Source: Mangifera indica (lineage: Eukaryota; Streptophyta; Magnoliopsida; Sapindales; Anacardiaceae). From it: a stretch of 64,000 nucleotides of DNA. Both the position numbers and the translations under genes were made by a program. The notes under the pieces are model-generated. The model did not search any database and was not told where the DNA came from. It saw nothing but the letters and a program-made list of their open reading frames with translations. The stretch is from assembly GCF_011075055.1 (NCBI RefSeq), contig NC_058146.1, positions 16,215,579-16,279,578 of the forward strand, read 5' to 3'. Positions 23,465 through 34,783 of this stretch are shown piece by piece. Position 1 is the first letter of the stretch; the number at the start of each line of letters is the position of its first letter.

Positions 23465-24325
23465 TTGGTATTAAAGTGAGGTTAAAAAAAAAAAACAAGT
23501 GTTTTGTGAGTGGTTCTTACCGATAGTTGAGAGTCCAACAAATAAAAACATGAGAGAGAAATTTGTTGAGATTGGTCACTAAGAAAGACCATAACATTCA
23601 ACATTAATGCTTATAATATGCAATCAGTGGTTGGATTTGGGTATGGACAGATATGACACCGGTAAGAGCAGAAAACTCACTACCAAGACCTCTAAAGAGG
23701 TGGGTTTGATGCTCGAAGTCAGAAATTGGTTCATTGACTGCCTGAAGTCGATCATTGAAATTGCTTGTTGTATAAACTTTGTAACTGATTCAATCTTCCC
23801 AAAACTCTTCTGATCAGATTCCAGAAAACTCTTCACATAGGAGAAAGGCAGCTTCGAGTCCACAATAACATATTAATTTGATAAATTGTAGGATATGCAT
23901 TATTTTTCATATATATTGTATTGTATTTAAAATATGTAGAGTATATCATTAGATAATGATAATCATTCTGCATAGTGTAAAATGTGGTGCTCTATTCTAA
24001 ACATATGGTTGGCCTCACATACAAATAAACTACAGGTTGGATGGCCCTCTGAAACTAATTTGCCCATATGGCTTAATTTGTGATTCTTTTTTTGTCTTAT
24101 ACAGATGTGGCACTGGGGCTTTCATCTGCTACTACAATACTACGAGTACTGATCAACAGCTGTTTGCCTTGTCAGTTGTCTGTATTGCTGAAATAAGAGT
24201 GAATATCCAGTGTTTCAATTTGGTAAATTTGGATAGGAATGTTCGATGATCTGTTTTTAGTTGCCGTCAATTTTCGGGGTCCATATCACAATTTTTATAT
24301 CCAGCTTCAATGATATAGTCGAAAC

Positions 24326-24328
<3 letters not shown>

Positions 24329-24375
<47 letters not shown>
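24329..24375. repeat. (AT)n microsatellite
   Basis: An uninterrupted run of AT dinucleotides. Confidence 0.97.
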
Positions 24376-24378
<3 letters not shown>

Positions 24379-25251
24379 GTACGTACTATATTCTCCTTTG
24401 ATGCTTCTCTTTTGCCGTGTGAGAAGTTTTATCTTTTATTGTTTTTGGGTTCCTTTTTCCCACAATGACAGACATTTGCGATGAGCTCAGTCAACGTTCT
24501 GTCTCTTCTCTGGTTTCCGGTGATTTTGTTTTTAGCCGTATGGCTATTTTGTGGGAGGTAACATTGGATAAAAGTTACGCCAAAGGGATGTGTGGGTGGC
24601 AAAAGGGTGTAATGTTAAGGATGAGAGTTTAGATTCAAGTTCTCCCAACAGCATACTAAAATTATACTTTTTATAGACTTAATCCAATAAATGTGGATCT
24701 GGTCACCAGATTCAGGATTTTACTTGCTCATTATAGTTAATTTGGCTTCAAAAGAACAATCTAGTTTGAGTGGGATTCTTCGTTACCAAAGATAAAAGTT
24801 ATAAAAAAAAAAATATTGTGAAGTAAATAAAGAAATAAGAATGGGATCAATGCCAAATGTACTAAACTAAAAATTATTTAAAGTTAAAGAGTTAAAGAGG
24901 GTCAAACCCTGATTTGATAAAAAATATCTTACAACATATTATAAGTTTCTTATGATACAATATAAAACAAATGAAAAATTATACATTTGTATCAAAAATT
25001 GATTGATATAATATATATATATATGTGATATGATATAATATGTATTCTACCGTAAATTATTTTATTTTTTGAAAAATAATGATGTGATAGAATATATATA
25101 ATTTTATAATTTTAGAAATACCTCTAATATTATTAAGATGATATTGGATCTTAAGTATTTTGATTATATTAAAAACTATTAGATCAATAAAATTTGTAAT
25201 ATAAAATATCTATAACTAAAAAATAACTATTTAATTTTTTAGTCAGCCACC

Positions 25252-25760
25252 ATGTCGCGTTGCTCTGCTGTACTCTTCTTCGTCATTGTCTTTTCTCTCT
25301 GTTTACATGCCTTTCATTCTTACTAAAAGCGTCTCGATTGTGATACAAGTTTTTATTTTTGTAGAATACGGGAGGTGGTGGAACTAGAAGCTTCACAAAT
25401 GGACCGAACGACGGCGGGAGAGGCCAGTTCATTATCAGAGACTCGAATTTACGTTCTGTCCGTCAAGGAAGCTTCTCTAACCAGCCACTTCAGCAACCGC
25501 CGCCGTCTAATCAAAATCAACCGTCCCGTTATCCTCATCCATCGTTTAATCAAAATCAGAATCAAGCAGTGCGGGCCCACTGCTTGTAATTCCTTTTTTT
25601 TTCAGGAGGTTGACAAATTTCAAGATTTAGAGTCAGAGTTGAGGATTAGAGGATACAGTGGCATATGGAGGGCGAGTTTTGAAATGCAATCTTTGCCTTA
25701 TTTTCTTATGTTTTCTAACCCAGAAGTTTGGATCAAATGCTACACTGCTAATAATTAATG
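25252..25760 (+). pseudogene. CCR4-like deadenylase gene fragment
   Basis: Two pieces point to the plant CCR4 homologue family (endonuclease/exonuclease/phosphatase-fold RNA deadenylases). One frame from about 25371 reads a Gly/Asn/Pro/Gln-rich N-terminal segment (SFTNGPNDGGRGQFIIRDSN, later QPPPSNQNQPSRYPHPSFNQ). A second, after a TTTTTTTTCAG acceptor at about 25607, reads QEVDKFQDLESELRIRGYSG IW in one frame, the conserved start of the catalytic fold. The catalytic His and Asp region is missing, a stop ends the first piece, and no further exons follow. It lies between two copia LTR segments. Confidence 0.65.
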
Positions 25761-26376
25761 GCCAGATTTCGTTGATCATGATACCAATTTTTTTAAACTA
25801 GAGGTTGGCTGTCTTCCTGTTGTTATAAGTCTTGTTCAATTTTGCAGTAGGTGGCTTCCTTTTACCAATTAATTTTCTTGGTTCATGGCAATAGCGCTTA
25901 TTTGGAACATATAGTCTCTTTTCTTTCAGCCTCCACCCTGACTATGAGATGTTGACATTTAGTGCTGCAAAGTCATGGTTAGTACTCCTGAAGTACCCCA
26001 GGGTGAAGCTTAGAGTCATGTAGTCCTTTAGATTGTAGAAATTCCTGTTTAATGGGAGCAGTTGTAATTATAGTAATAATTATATATTTGGGTTCAATTT
26101 ATAATTTTTATTTCCAGTTTCAATAATATGGTTTTTACTTCTTGTTCGTATATAGGGATATATTTTACTAAAAATGTTTTCTTTTATAGATTCCTTCTTT
26201 CTACAAAAAGGTTGGATAAACAACTTTTATATATTCTAAACGATTTTAAATTATTTGTTTTTCTTTAAATTCTGAAGTAGATTCTAATTTTGTATATTTG
26301 AAAGTGGCTATTAGCACGCTATTCATTCAGAACTAGCCTGGAATTGCTTCATGATTATTGTGCTAAAACTTGTCTC

Positions 26377-26530
26377 CACATGTAATGTTGATTCGTCCAA
26401 TCTTCTTTCAAGCATGGATGATTTGATAGCAAGAGCCAAAAAGGAAGCTTTAAGCCGGCAGGAATTTTATACTAGAGAAGTGGAAGCATGCACCTGAGGA
26501 AGAAAAAAGGCTTGATGAATATAAAAAGGT
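26377..26530 (+). pseudogene. MAP65 microtubule-bundling protein exon fragment
   Basis: The translation CNVDSSNLLSSMDDLIARAK then KEALSRQEFYTREVEAC, a stop, and (after a frame change) EEEKRLDEYKK matches the central part of plant MAP65 proteins, which cross-link antiparallel microtubules. A GT follows at the usual exon end. A stop codon and frameshift break it. The same exon is found again, differently decayed, at 28700-28850. Confidence 0.7.
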
Positions 26531-26949
26531 AATTAGCATTAATAAACTATTTATATTATGTGCCAGTGCAATATGGCTGGTCTATTAGTTCATAGATTTA
26601 ATCTTTAAACTACTAATGCCGAATTTATATTGACATGCAGGATTATTTTAATGTTTTAGTATCCTAGAAAATTAAATATAAGTTAAATGATACCTTGTAA
26701 TGCATCAAATACGGGACCATTGCACTATTTTCCTGGATTAAAATTTGTGTAAGATGTAGGTGAGATATTTCTATGTCAAAGGAAATAAGTTGTTCAATTG
26801 CAACTCTCAATGCAAATGATAAGTTGTTCTTAGAAGATGGAGTAAAAAAGGCAAATAAAACATATTTCAGAAACCTTGATAGGAGAACTAATGTTTCTAA
26901 CAAACACGTTACTAGATCTCATGTTTGTTGTAAGTCTCATCTTTACTTA

Positions 26950-27880
26950 CATGCATAGTCCAAGCAAACGCAAGCTTGGAGCAGTCAAAAGAATTTTGAG
27001 ATATATCCAGAGAACAATGCAATCAATTATGGTATAAGGTATGAGAATAGTGCAAAGAACTAACTTGTAGCCTTCACTAACAGTGATTAGGCTAGCTATA
27101 TAGATGACACAAAAAGTACAACTAACTACATTTTTTGTTTTGGAGCTAAAGCTATTTCATCGATATCAAAGAAGCAACAAGTCACAACCTTATCTAGCAT
27201 AAAGGCAGAATATATAGCTGTTACAACCATAACTTATCATGTAGTTTGGATTAGAAGAATATTGCAAGATTTGAAGCACGGGCAGGTTCAACCAACATCA
27301 ATTTATTGTGACAACAATCCTCTATTGATATCTAATATGAACCTTATGAGAACCATAGCTAAAAAACTAGCTATTGAAATTGGAGAGCCCAAGGCTACAT
27401 AAACCCATACTAGAAACTCATACTTTCCAATGTGCTAGCCTTGGATGAACACTGCAACGTCAACGTCATCATCGACATCACATGATTGCAACTAGGAAAC
27501 ATGGTGTGTGATTGCAATTGGAAAACGTGGTGCTAGCTTTGATACTAAATTATATGAACCTTAGAAGAACCACACCTCAAAAGCTAGTTATTGAGATTGA
27601 AAAGCCTAAGGCCATATAAACCCCACATTAGAAGCCTATGCTTTCGAATGTGAGATGCAAGTCTCATATCTTGTACTTGGGATCCTAACAATATCACAAG
27701 AAATCCAGTTTACCAAGGAAGATACAAGCACATGGAGACACGGTTTTATTTCATCAAAGAGTTGGTTGCTAAAGGAGAAATTAAATTGAATCATTGCAAA
27801 ATTAAAGACCAACCAGCTATTATCTTGACCAAAATATTATGTTTGGAGTTGTTCCTCTTGTTTGAATTAAAAAGGAATGT
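26950..27880 (+). pseudogene. Copia RNase H remnant, interrupted
   Basis: Frames of the plus strand give YIDDTKSTTNYIFCFGAKAI, SSISKKQQVTTLSSIKAEYI and YCDNNPLL, then after a 358-bp insertion RNPVYQGRYKHMETRFYFIK and LNHCKIKDQPAIILTK. These are the conserved end of Ty1/copia polymerase. Stops are present and the upstream reverse transcriptase is missing. Confidence 0.85.
27333..27690 (-). mobile_element. TRIM-like miniature LTR element nested in copia
   Basis: A 358-bp insertion flanked by the 5-bp repeat ATATC (27328-27332 and 27691-27695) within the copia RNase H. On the minus strand it starts TGTTAGGATCCC, has an LTR of about 142 bases (27690 to 27549), then a primer-binding-like AGTATCAAAGC, a core of about 110 bases and a partly deleted second LTR (about 27440 to 27333). 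No coding sequence. Size, LTRs and duplication fit a terminal-repeat retrotransposon in miniature. Confidence 0.75.
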
Positions 27881-27883
27881 TGG

Positions 27884-28050
27884 TGTTGAATAATTCAAAG
27901 TTGTTTCCCAGGCAGTTGTTAACATGTTCTTAGTTGGTCTTAGTTTTTTAGGAGGATTTTATTTATTGATAATGGGTTAGTTGGTTAGTAATTATGTGCT
28001 CAAATTTGTATGTACCACATATTAGTCTTTCTTCCCAATTTGTGCCTTTT
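27884..28050 (+). repeat. Copia 3' LTR, truncated
   Basis: It starts TGTTGAATAATTCAAAG and follows the left LTR (23234) for about 130 bases before similarity fades. Confidence 0.65.
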
Positions 28051-28099
28051 TTTTTTGAACGAATTGTTTTATGCTTTTTGTTAAGTTTACTTTTGGCTT

Positions 28100-28695
28100 G
28101 ATGTCCAAGATTTTGATTTTCCTTTCAATTTCTGACTCTTCCCTGCTTACGTTGGTGTAAATTTTGGAGTTTAAAAACTAAAATCCTTGAAAGTCTTTTG
28201 AGTGTTAAATCTAAAGAGACTGAAGGGGAGTTGATACTTTATGAATTTTAGTAGAAGAACCTAAGAAAGAATCTGGCTTGTTTAAATTATAAGAACATAT
28301 GATCCTTACGTCAGAAAGAACGCATTATTGTACTTAAAAGTTTTAATGATGGAAAGTTATCAATGCATCTACTATCGGAAGAAGGGCTCCTGGAAGACAT
28401 CTAACCTCTTATACGAGGTTGAAATTCTTAGCACTAATCCATGGTTTCAATAAGCATAATATTAGCTTATCACAATTGTATTTATATGTTCCATCTCTTA
28501 CTTATAGCTATTTTAACATATGGTGTTTAGTCAACATTTTTTATTTATATCGAAGAGTTCTCATTTTTTTTTCATCTATGGTTTATATTGTTCAAATTCT
28601 AAGCTTTCATTACATAACCTAACATCACTTTCTACCTTAGCTACCTTGGAATTCTTAAGTAGATATTTTCCATGTTGTAATGGCTAGTTATTTTG
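28100..28695 (+). other. Start of duplicated MAP65 pseudogene segment
   Basis: From about 28115 the sequence runs parallel to 46325 onward (TTTCAATTTCTGACTCTTCC block), interrupted by differences near 28250-28340. No coding exon is evident. Confidence 0.55.
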
Positions 28696-28995
28696 GTCTC
28701 CACAGGTAATGTTGATTTGTCCAATCTACAATTTCAAGCATGGGTGATCACTGTCTTTTAAGCAAAAAGGATATTTTGGACAAGGTAAAGAAGTGAAAAC
28801 AGGCATTTGAGGAAGAAAAATGGCTACTCTGTTCATTTGAAGTAATAAACTGCTACTCTGTTCATTTCGTTCTTTTCTTTCTCTTTTCTCTCTCTTTTCT
28901 CGTATCCATAGGATGAAAATTGATATAGTGCTAGTAAAAGAGCATACAAGAATCTGAAACGTGCTAAAAAGGCTCGAATTCTTATTAGCAAAATC
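28696..28995 (+). pseudogene. MAP65 pseudogene exons (copy A)
   Basis: Two consecutive exons can be made out. At 28709-28850 fragments GNVDLSNL, LSKKDILDKVKK and KQAFEEEKW appear across frames. At about 28911-28990, after a CATAG acceptor, DEN(stop)YSASKRAYKNLKRAKK ARILISKIT is readable. Together they match the plant MAP65 region with the conserved NLKRAEKAR block. Stops and frameshifts show it is dead. A parallel copy lies at 47098-47550. Confidence 0.75.
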
Positions 28996-29224
28996 ACATG
29001 TGAGCATACAATTATCTTTCATGAAAGTACTTGTTGAACATTTAGCATCACTTGTTTGATTTTAATTGAGAAACTTTATGGACTCCAACCTTTTGTTTCA
29101 ACCACTAATATCAATCTTATGAATTCATAGACTCTAGCCTTTTAATTGTTCTTTGTCTTCTTTTTTACCTTAAAGCAATTCTAACTCCCAACATTGTGAA
29201 ATGAGCTTGTCTCTTGAGTTATTT

Positions 29225-29760
29225 GTTGTAATAGACATACTCATGTTTATTCTTTTCTTTTTTAATTGCTTGGAGAGTCATTGAAACTCACTTAGTGGTT
29301 GCTAAACGAAGGGTTACTCTCCTCTCTTTGACGTTAAGAAACTCTCTCTAGGGTTTTTGGTTTTTGTGCATTTGGAATATCTCCAAAAATGCGAAAACAT
29401 GCCACTTTTAAACGCAATTTTCATAACAGCATGGATGACCGTTCCACCCATAAGGGAATGTTCGATCCTTTGTTTAAAATTTTGTATGTGGCTCTAATCT
29501 AATATGTTGACATAGGGAGTTGTGCCCAAACATTCGTGCTAGTATTAAAATTAAATTTTCTTAGATAATTCCAATTTACTCAAGTCCATGGTCAATAAAG
29601 GTCAATTAGAAAGGCATGAAATGACTAATTTACCCTTGAAATTACTTGTGGTTGCTACAAATGTATATGCATGTTGCTTGTCGTGCATCCTGGTTAAAAG
29701 AAGATGTCATGTATGCCCATGTTTTAAGATGCATGATTGATTGGCAAAATTTGCTTGTTC
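29225..29760. other. Non-coding between MAP65 and gypsy remnants
   Basis: No gene seen. The 3' LTR expected for the minus-strand gypsy element to the right should lie here but I do not find sequence matching 34642-36091. Confidence 0.45.
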
Positions 29761-29789
29761 TGAAGCTCTTTGACTTATCGATCCAATAT

Positions 29790-30900
29790 CTACATTGGTC
29801 TCTCCTTATAACTCAAGTTATTTGAGAACTCACTGTCCTCAACTCCTAACATATGTGAAAGATCCCCAATATACTTATACAATAATGAGGTGCGGAATAC
29901 ATTATGAATTATATCTATACTGGTTGGAAGCTCAAGTTTACAGACTACTTTATTGATCCACTCTATAATCTCATAAGGGCCAATGAACCTGGAAGCCAAC
30001 TTGCCTTTCTTTCCAAACCTTATTACATGCTTGAAATAGGTAACCCGAATAAAAACTCTATCACCCACATTTAACTCAAACTCATGTCATCTCTAGTTGA
30101 CATAACTTTTCTAACTATCCTGGGCATGTTCCATCCTTCTTTTGATGTTCCTAATATCATCAATTATCTTTTGAGTCATCTTCAGCCTAATATTCTAATC
30201 TAGTGTATCTATTTCACCAATCTTATCCTAGTGCAAGGGAGAACAACACTTCCATCTATAAAAGGCTTCGTATGGTGCCATTTGTTCGTTGTCAGGTAGT
30301 TATTATTATAGATAAACTCTATAGTAGTAGTAACTCAACCCAACTTGATTTATAATTTAGGCAACAAGTTCTTAGCATATCTTCTAACACTTGATTCACC
30401 TTTTTCATCTGACAATCTATTTAAGGGTGGTAAGTTATACTAAAGGCTTTGGTTGTACCTAAGGATTTTTGGAAACTCTTTCAAAAGGCTCATGCGAATC
30501 TAGTGTCCCTATCTAAAACTATGGTTTTAGGTACACCATGAAACTTGACTACCTCCCTTGCATAAATATAACCCAATTAATCCATCAAGGTGGTATTCTT
30601 CAAAGGTAAGAAATAGGTTGTCTTAGTTAACTTGTCCACTATAACCTATATAGTGTTATACCTTTATACCTTTGGAAGCCTTATAATAAAATCCATAAAG
30701 ATCTGTTTCCATTTCCACTCTGGCATACTTGATGGTTGTAACAACTCTACTGAACACTAAAGACTAATACCCCTGTTAGCACGTGAGGTATTTAGCCATA
30801 CATTCCTTGATGTTTCTTTTCATACCCGATTACTAGAAACTCTTTCTCAAATCTAAATACATTTTTACACCTTCTGGATGAGCTATATAAAGGGAACTGT
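29790..30900 (-). pseudogene. Gypsy integrase remnant
   Basis: Minus-strand core pieces are PEWKWKQIFMDFIIRLPK, VIVDKLTKTTYFLPL and VPKTIVLDRDTRF near 30720-30500, and a C-terminal frame at 30068-29790 with MRFGKKGKL-like RFGKKGKLASRFIGPYEI and HNVFRTSLL. Stops interrupt the core. Confidence 0.88.
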
Positions 30901-31159
30901 AAGCTTCGTTTAATATCGTTTGCCTTAACTTGGAATCTTGGGGTATAAATAACCTACCCTAAAATCTTAGTACTTATTTTTCAATTTCAAAGCCTCTCTT
31001 AGACCCATTAGATCATTTGCTAGCACTATTCATTCAAAGATTGCTTTACCAGAGTTTCTTCTAGTAAAGTCAACTTTATTTCAAATCTTGCCAATACCCT
31101 GGTAACCTATTTTATTTACTCCCTCTTAAACTCCCCTTGAATCTCCTTTTGAGTGAAAA

Positions 31160-31480
31160 TCTATGACAGATACACCTTTCTACTTAAGGTATTAACCACC
31201 ATATTAGATTTACCAAGGTTGTACTTGATGTCACAATTATAGTCTTTCACCAACTCTAGCCAGTTACATTGTCTTATGTTTGACTCTTTTTGAGTGAGGT
31301 ACTTTAAGCTTTTATGATCCATGAAGATATTATAATGGACCCTTATACAAGTAATGTCTCCATATTTTCGGTGCAAAGGCCATAATTGTTAACTCCAAAT
31401 CATGTGTGGGATATCTAGACTCGAATTCTTTCAACTATCTCGAAAGTTAGGTAATCACTTAACCTTGTTGCATCAACACT
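31160..31480 (-). pseudogene. Gypsy RNase H remnant
   Basis: The minus-strand frame 31376 to 31161 reads FMDHKSLKYLTQKESNIRQ and NLGKSNMVVNTLSRK, the C-terminal part of gypsy RNase H. The upstream catalytic part lies in a frame broken near 31440-31480. Confidence 0.85.
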
Positions 31481-32330
31481 ACTCCAACACCACTATGAGA
31501 GCCTTTATGTAAATCTTAAATTCCACTCCATCTTTAGGTAACATCAGTATAGGGGTTGATGTTAGTTTGTGCTTCAATTCTTGAAAAACTCCTCTCATAC
31601 TGATTTGTCCATAAAATGGTGTCTCTTTCTTTGTGAAAGCAATCAGGGGCTTAGTTAATTTGGCAAATCCCAAGAAGCTTTGGACCTCTTTAATCGTTTT
31701 CGACCTTTACCAATCCACTACTATTGCTATCTTACTTGGATCCACTAACACCCTCTCAGCTGATACCATGTGCCCCAAAAAGGTTAATTTATCTAACTAA
31801 AACTCATACTTGGATAATTTTGCATATAATTTCTTTTCTCTTAACCTCTGAAGTACAATTCTTAGGTGGCTCTCATGATCGTCTTTACTTTTTGAGTACA
31901 TCAAGATGTCATCGATGAACACTATAATAAACTTATCAAGGTAATCTTATATTCATCAGATCCATGAAAATGGCTAGGGCATTTTTCAGTCTAAAAGGCA
32001 TCACTACAAATTTATAGTACCTATATCTAATTCTGAAAGTCGTCTTTAAGATGTTCTTCTTAATTACACTCACTTGATGATAACCTGACCTCAAGCCAAT
32101 TTTTGAGAACATCGATGCCTCTTATCCCCCTTCAATTGATCAAACAAGTTATCAATCCTAGGGAGAGGGTACTTATTCTTGATGGTCACTTTGTTGAACT
32201 TCTTATAATTAATGCACATCTATAGGGACCCATCATTCTTCTTCACAAATGGAATTAGGGCTCCCTACAGTAAGTGACTTGGTCTAATAAACCTATTATC
32301 TAATAGTTCTTGTAATTGTTTCTTCAACTC
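31480..32330 (-). pseudogene. Gypsy reverse transcriptase remnant
   Basis: Recognisable pieces on the minus strand are [25 protein letters not shown], the active-site block [40 protein letters not shown] and VQSFLGFAKLTKPL. The second half of the YxDD box reads FIDD as is usual for gypsy. Several stops. Confidence 0.9.
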
Positions 32331-32559
32331 TTGGAGTTTTGTTAGGATCATCATATGAGGTGCCTTAGATATGCATGTCATACCCAAAGCCAACTCTATG
32401 TTGAATTCTACTTCTTTCTTTGGTGCTAATCTCTATAAATCTTCTAGGATCACATTATAATATTCTTGAATTACCAGTGTGTTATCCACTCTTGAACTTG
32501 ATTTCTCTTCCCTAGTTACTCTATGAGCAATGTAAAAGTACAACCCATTTTCAACATTT

Positions 32560-32990
32560 TCTCAGCCTTTAGGCTATTGATGATTAGACTCTAATTTGAC
32601 CTACATCAGATTCAAACTAATCTCCATCCTCTAAACTAAACTTAACTTTCTTCCTTCTACAGTCAATTTTAGCTCCATATCTCCCTAGGAAATCCATTTT
32701 TAAGATCATGTTAAAATCTGACATTTCAAACACAATCAAGTATACCATTAGTTGTCTACCTTTAAATATCATCGTCTGCCCTAGCAAAATCTGCTCACCA
32801 ATGACTATAGTACCATTGAATAGCTCAATTTTAACATTTTATGCCACTGTGATCAATTTAAATCCTAGCTTTTCTATTATGCCTGTAGCTAAGCAATAAG
32901 TTGTATCACAATTGATTAGTACATATAAAGGTGTTTTAAGGAATAGTAACAAACCAGTCATGGTTGAAGGGTTGGCCTGTGCTTATCCTT
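32560..32990 (-). pseudogene. Gypsy aspartic protease remnant
   Basis: Minus-strand translation near 32900-32640 gives LGFKLITVA, LLGQTMIFKGRQLMVYLIVF and FNMILKMDFLGRYGAKIDCR, the usual C-terminal half of the gypsy protease with its MDFL hallmark. The catalytic Asp region lies near 32930 and is degraded. Confidence 0.65.
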
Positions 32991-33049
32991 GGGCAATGGC
33001 ATAGACCCTAGCTATAGCACCTCTCATAGTCTAATCTGCTTTTAGTTAG

Positions 33050-34230
33050 GTTGTGTAGTTTTTGGCCAAATGCCTTGGTTGCCTGAATCTGAAACATACT
33101 CCTTAACCACTAAGACATTATTTTTGATGTTTTTTACCATATTTCTGACATGACAATGCATCTAATTCTTTTGTTTCTTGTTAACCCTCCAGTTTTCCTT
33201 TCCCTTTAGTTAAAAAGGCCTTTTACCTTTACTTGACTTCTCTTGTCAGGTTTAGTCCTTATGATTGGTATATTGTTAAAAGAGACAATTGGTAGAGGTT
33301 TCTGGTTCATCTTCTACACAAGCACTTCTTATTTAAGTGCCCTATTTAGTGCCTCACTATAGGTTTGTGGTGGTGTTCATCCCATTATCACATCATGTGC
33401 TATTGTTGGATTTAACTCGTGAACAAATTTCTTTGTCCTCCTTAGTTCTATCCTTGCCATACCAGGTGCATATCAAGCTGATGCATTGAATGGAATAGAG
33501 TACTCCTTCACTAAAATTATCCTTTGAGTGAGGTTAAGAAACTTATAGGCCCTCAAATAGGTCGTGTTAGTTGTCTTATACTCAATCTCAAATTCCTAAA
33601 ATCTGCCCAAGTTACATCTATGATCTTCATGATCTCAAAGGTAAGGTTCTACTAGGTTTTAACATTTAATTTCAAGATGTAGATGACGTACCTCACATTT
33701 TCACTGTTTGTCATCTTAAACAAGGACATAACATTTTCCACTGATTCTAACCACTCTTTAACCATGGTAAGGTCTTTAGTACTTGGAAACTTCTGAGGTT
33801 GGTACATGTTTGGCAGACTATAGATCGAATAACTATGTCTTCCTAAGGGTAAGACTCTCTTTTAATATCTTCTCACTAGCTCTTTGAGTAATTGGAGCTT
33901 GTACTAATTCACGTCCCTAAATTGGAGCACATTTCTACTGTTGCTCCCTAAGCACTTCATGGATCAAAATTTAGATGTTTGTAGCATGCAATCAAGATTG
34001 AGAGACTGGGGGAGTCATCTCTAAAGTTTAGGCCTCTGACTGATTGCCTTGGCCATTACCATTTAAATGTCTGGATCTTCTCATTATCAGTCCTAAAAAC
34101 TCATATAAGTTACTAACATTTCTTAATTCAGCAGGGTATATAAACTGAACTTACAGTGATTAGTTACAAGTGTAGTTGGTTTGGCATGAAGGGCATATAT
34201 GTCTTTTTTAAAACATATTTTGGGTACCTA
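33050..34230 (-). pseudogene. Gypsy gag with degenerate zinc knuckle
   Basis: Minus-strand pieces such as VKEWLESVENVMSLFKMTNS near 33700-33770 match the capsid-type gag of plant gypsy elements, and CFRFRQPRHLAKN near 33075-33115 is a decayed CCHC knuckle (expected second Cys replaced). Interrupted by stops. Confidence 0.7.
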
Positions 34231-34783
34231 AATCATGTTTTGATACCAACAATAACACCCCTTCTAGAAGTATTGTCCTCCAAAAGAAAGTGCCACTAAT
34301 ATTGACCATTAGTGCAATGAAAATTAAATGAAATGTAATTCATTCAAACATTTTATAAAAAAGTAAAGTAGAAGACATACAAAGGATGTATTGAGAGACT
34401 GGGGGAGTCATCTCTAAAGTTTAGGCCTCTGACTGATTGCCTTGGCCATTACCATTTAAATGTCTGGATCTTCTCATTATCAGTCCTAAAAACTCATATA
34501 AGTTACTAACATTTCTTAATTCAGCAGGGTATATAAACTGAACTTACAGTGATTAGTTACAAGTGTAGTTGGTTTGGCATGAAGGGCATATATGTCTTTT
34601 TTAAAACATATTTTGGGTACCTAAATCATGTTTTGATACCAACAATAACACCCCTTCTAGAAGTATTGTCCTCCAAAAGAAAGTGCCACTAATATTGACC
34701 ATTAGTGCAATGAAAATTAAATGAAATGTAATTCATTCAAACATTTTATAAAAAAGTAAAGTAGAAGACATACAAAGGATGTC
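33998..34783. repeat. Perfect 393-bp tandem duplication
   Basis: Unit 33998-34390 is repeated at 34391-34783 with no difference that I can find by eye. The unit covers the gypsy gag start, primer-binding site and the inner end of the LTR, so these appear twice. Confidence 0.95.

Larger units (their letters stand above)
23234..28050 (+). mobile_element. Block bounded by two copia LTR segments
   Basis: The left LTR (23234-23464) starts TTGAATAACTCAAAG and ends TTTTCAACA, followed by a primer-binding-like TTGGTATTAAAGTGAGG. The right LTR segment starts TGTTGAATAATTCAAAG at 27884 and shares the GTTCTTAGTTGGTC and TTATTGATAATGGGTTA blocks before decaying near 28050. Copia RNase H lies just inside the right end. 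The middle (about 23.9-26.6 kb) holds host-gene fragments rather than gag-pol. It is absent from the sister segment at 45.8-46.3 kb. It may be a retroelement that captured host sequence, or two broken elements. Confidence 0.6.
29761..34233 (-). mobile_element. Ty3/gypsy retroelement, internal region, degenerate
   Basis: Read on the minus strand from 34233 down to 29761 the domain order is gag, zinc knuckle, protease, reverse transcriptase, RNase H, integrase and integrase C-terminus, the gypsy order. Many stops and small frameshifts mean no protein can be made. A primer-binding site (TGGTATCAAAACATG, reverse of 34234-34248) precedes gag. The 3' LTR is missing. Confidence 0.9.

Noticed and set aside
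24037..24249. 70-codon plus-strand frame between the copia LTRs
   Set aside because: No motif or splice context; length is within chance for this composition.
25252..25326. 24-codon frame with good start context (GCCACCATGTCG) as a small secreted peptide
   Set aside because: It is hydrophobic but very short and lies directly before the CCR4-like fragment, so it is more likely part of that gene's 5' end read in the wrong frame.
28726..29022. 98-codon minus-strand frame, repeated at 47407-47610
   Set aside because: Appears conserved between the segments only because the plus strand holds MAP65 pseudogene exons and the segments are duplicates.
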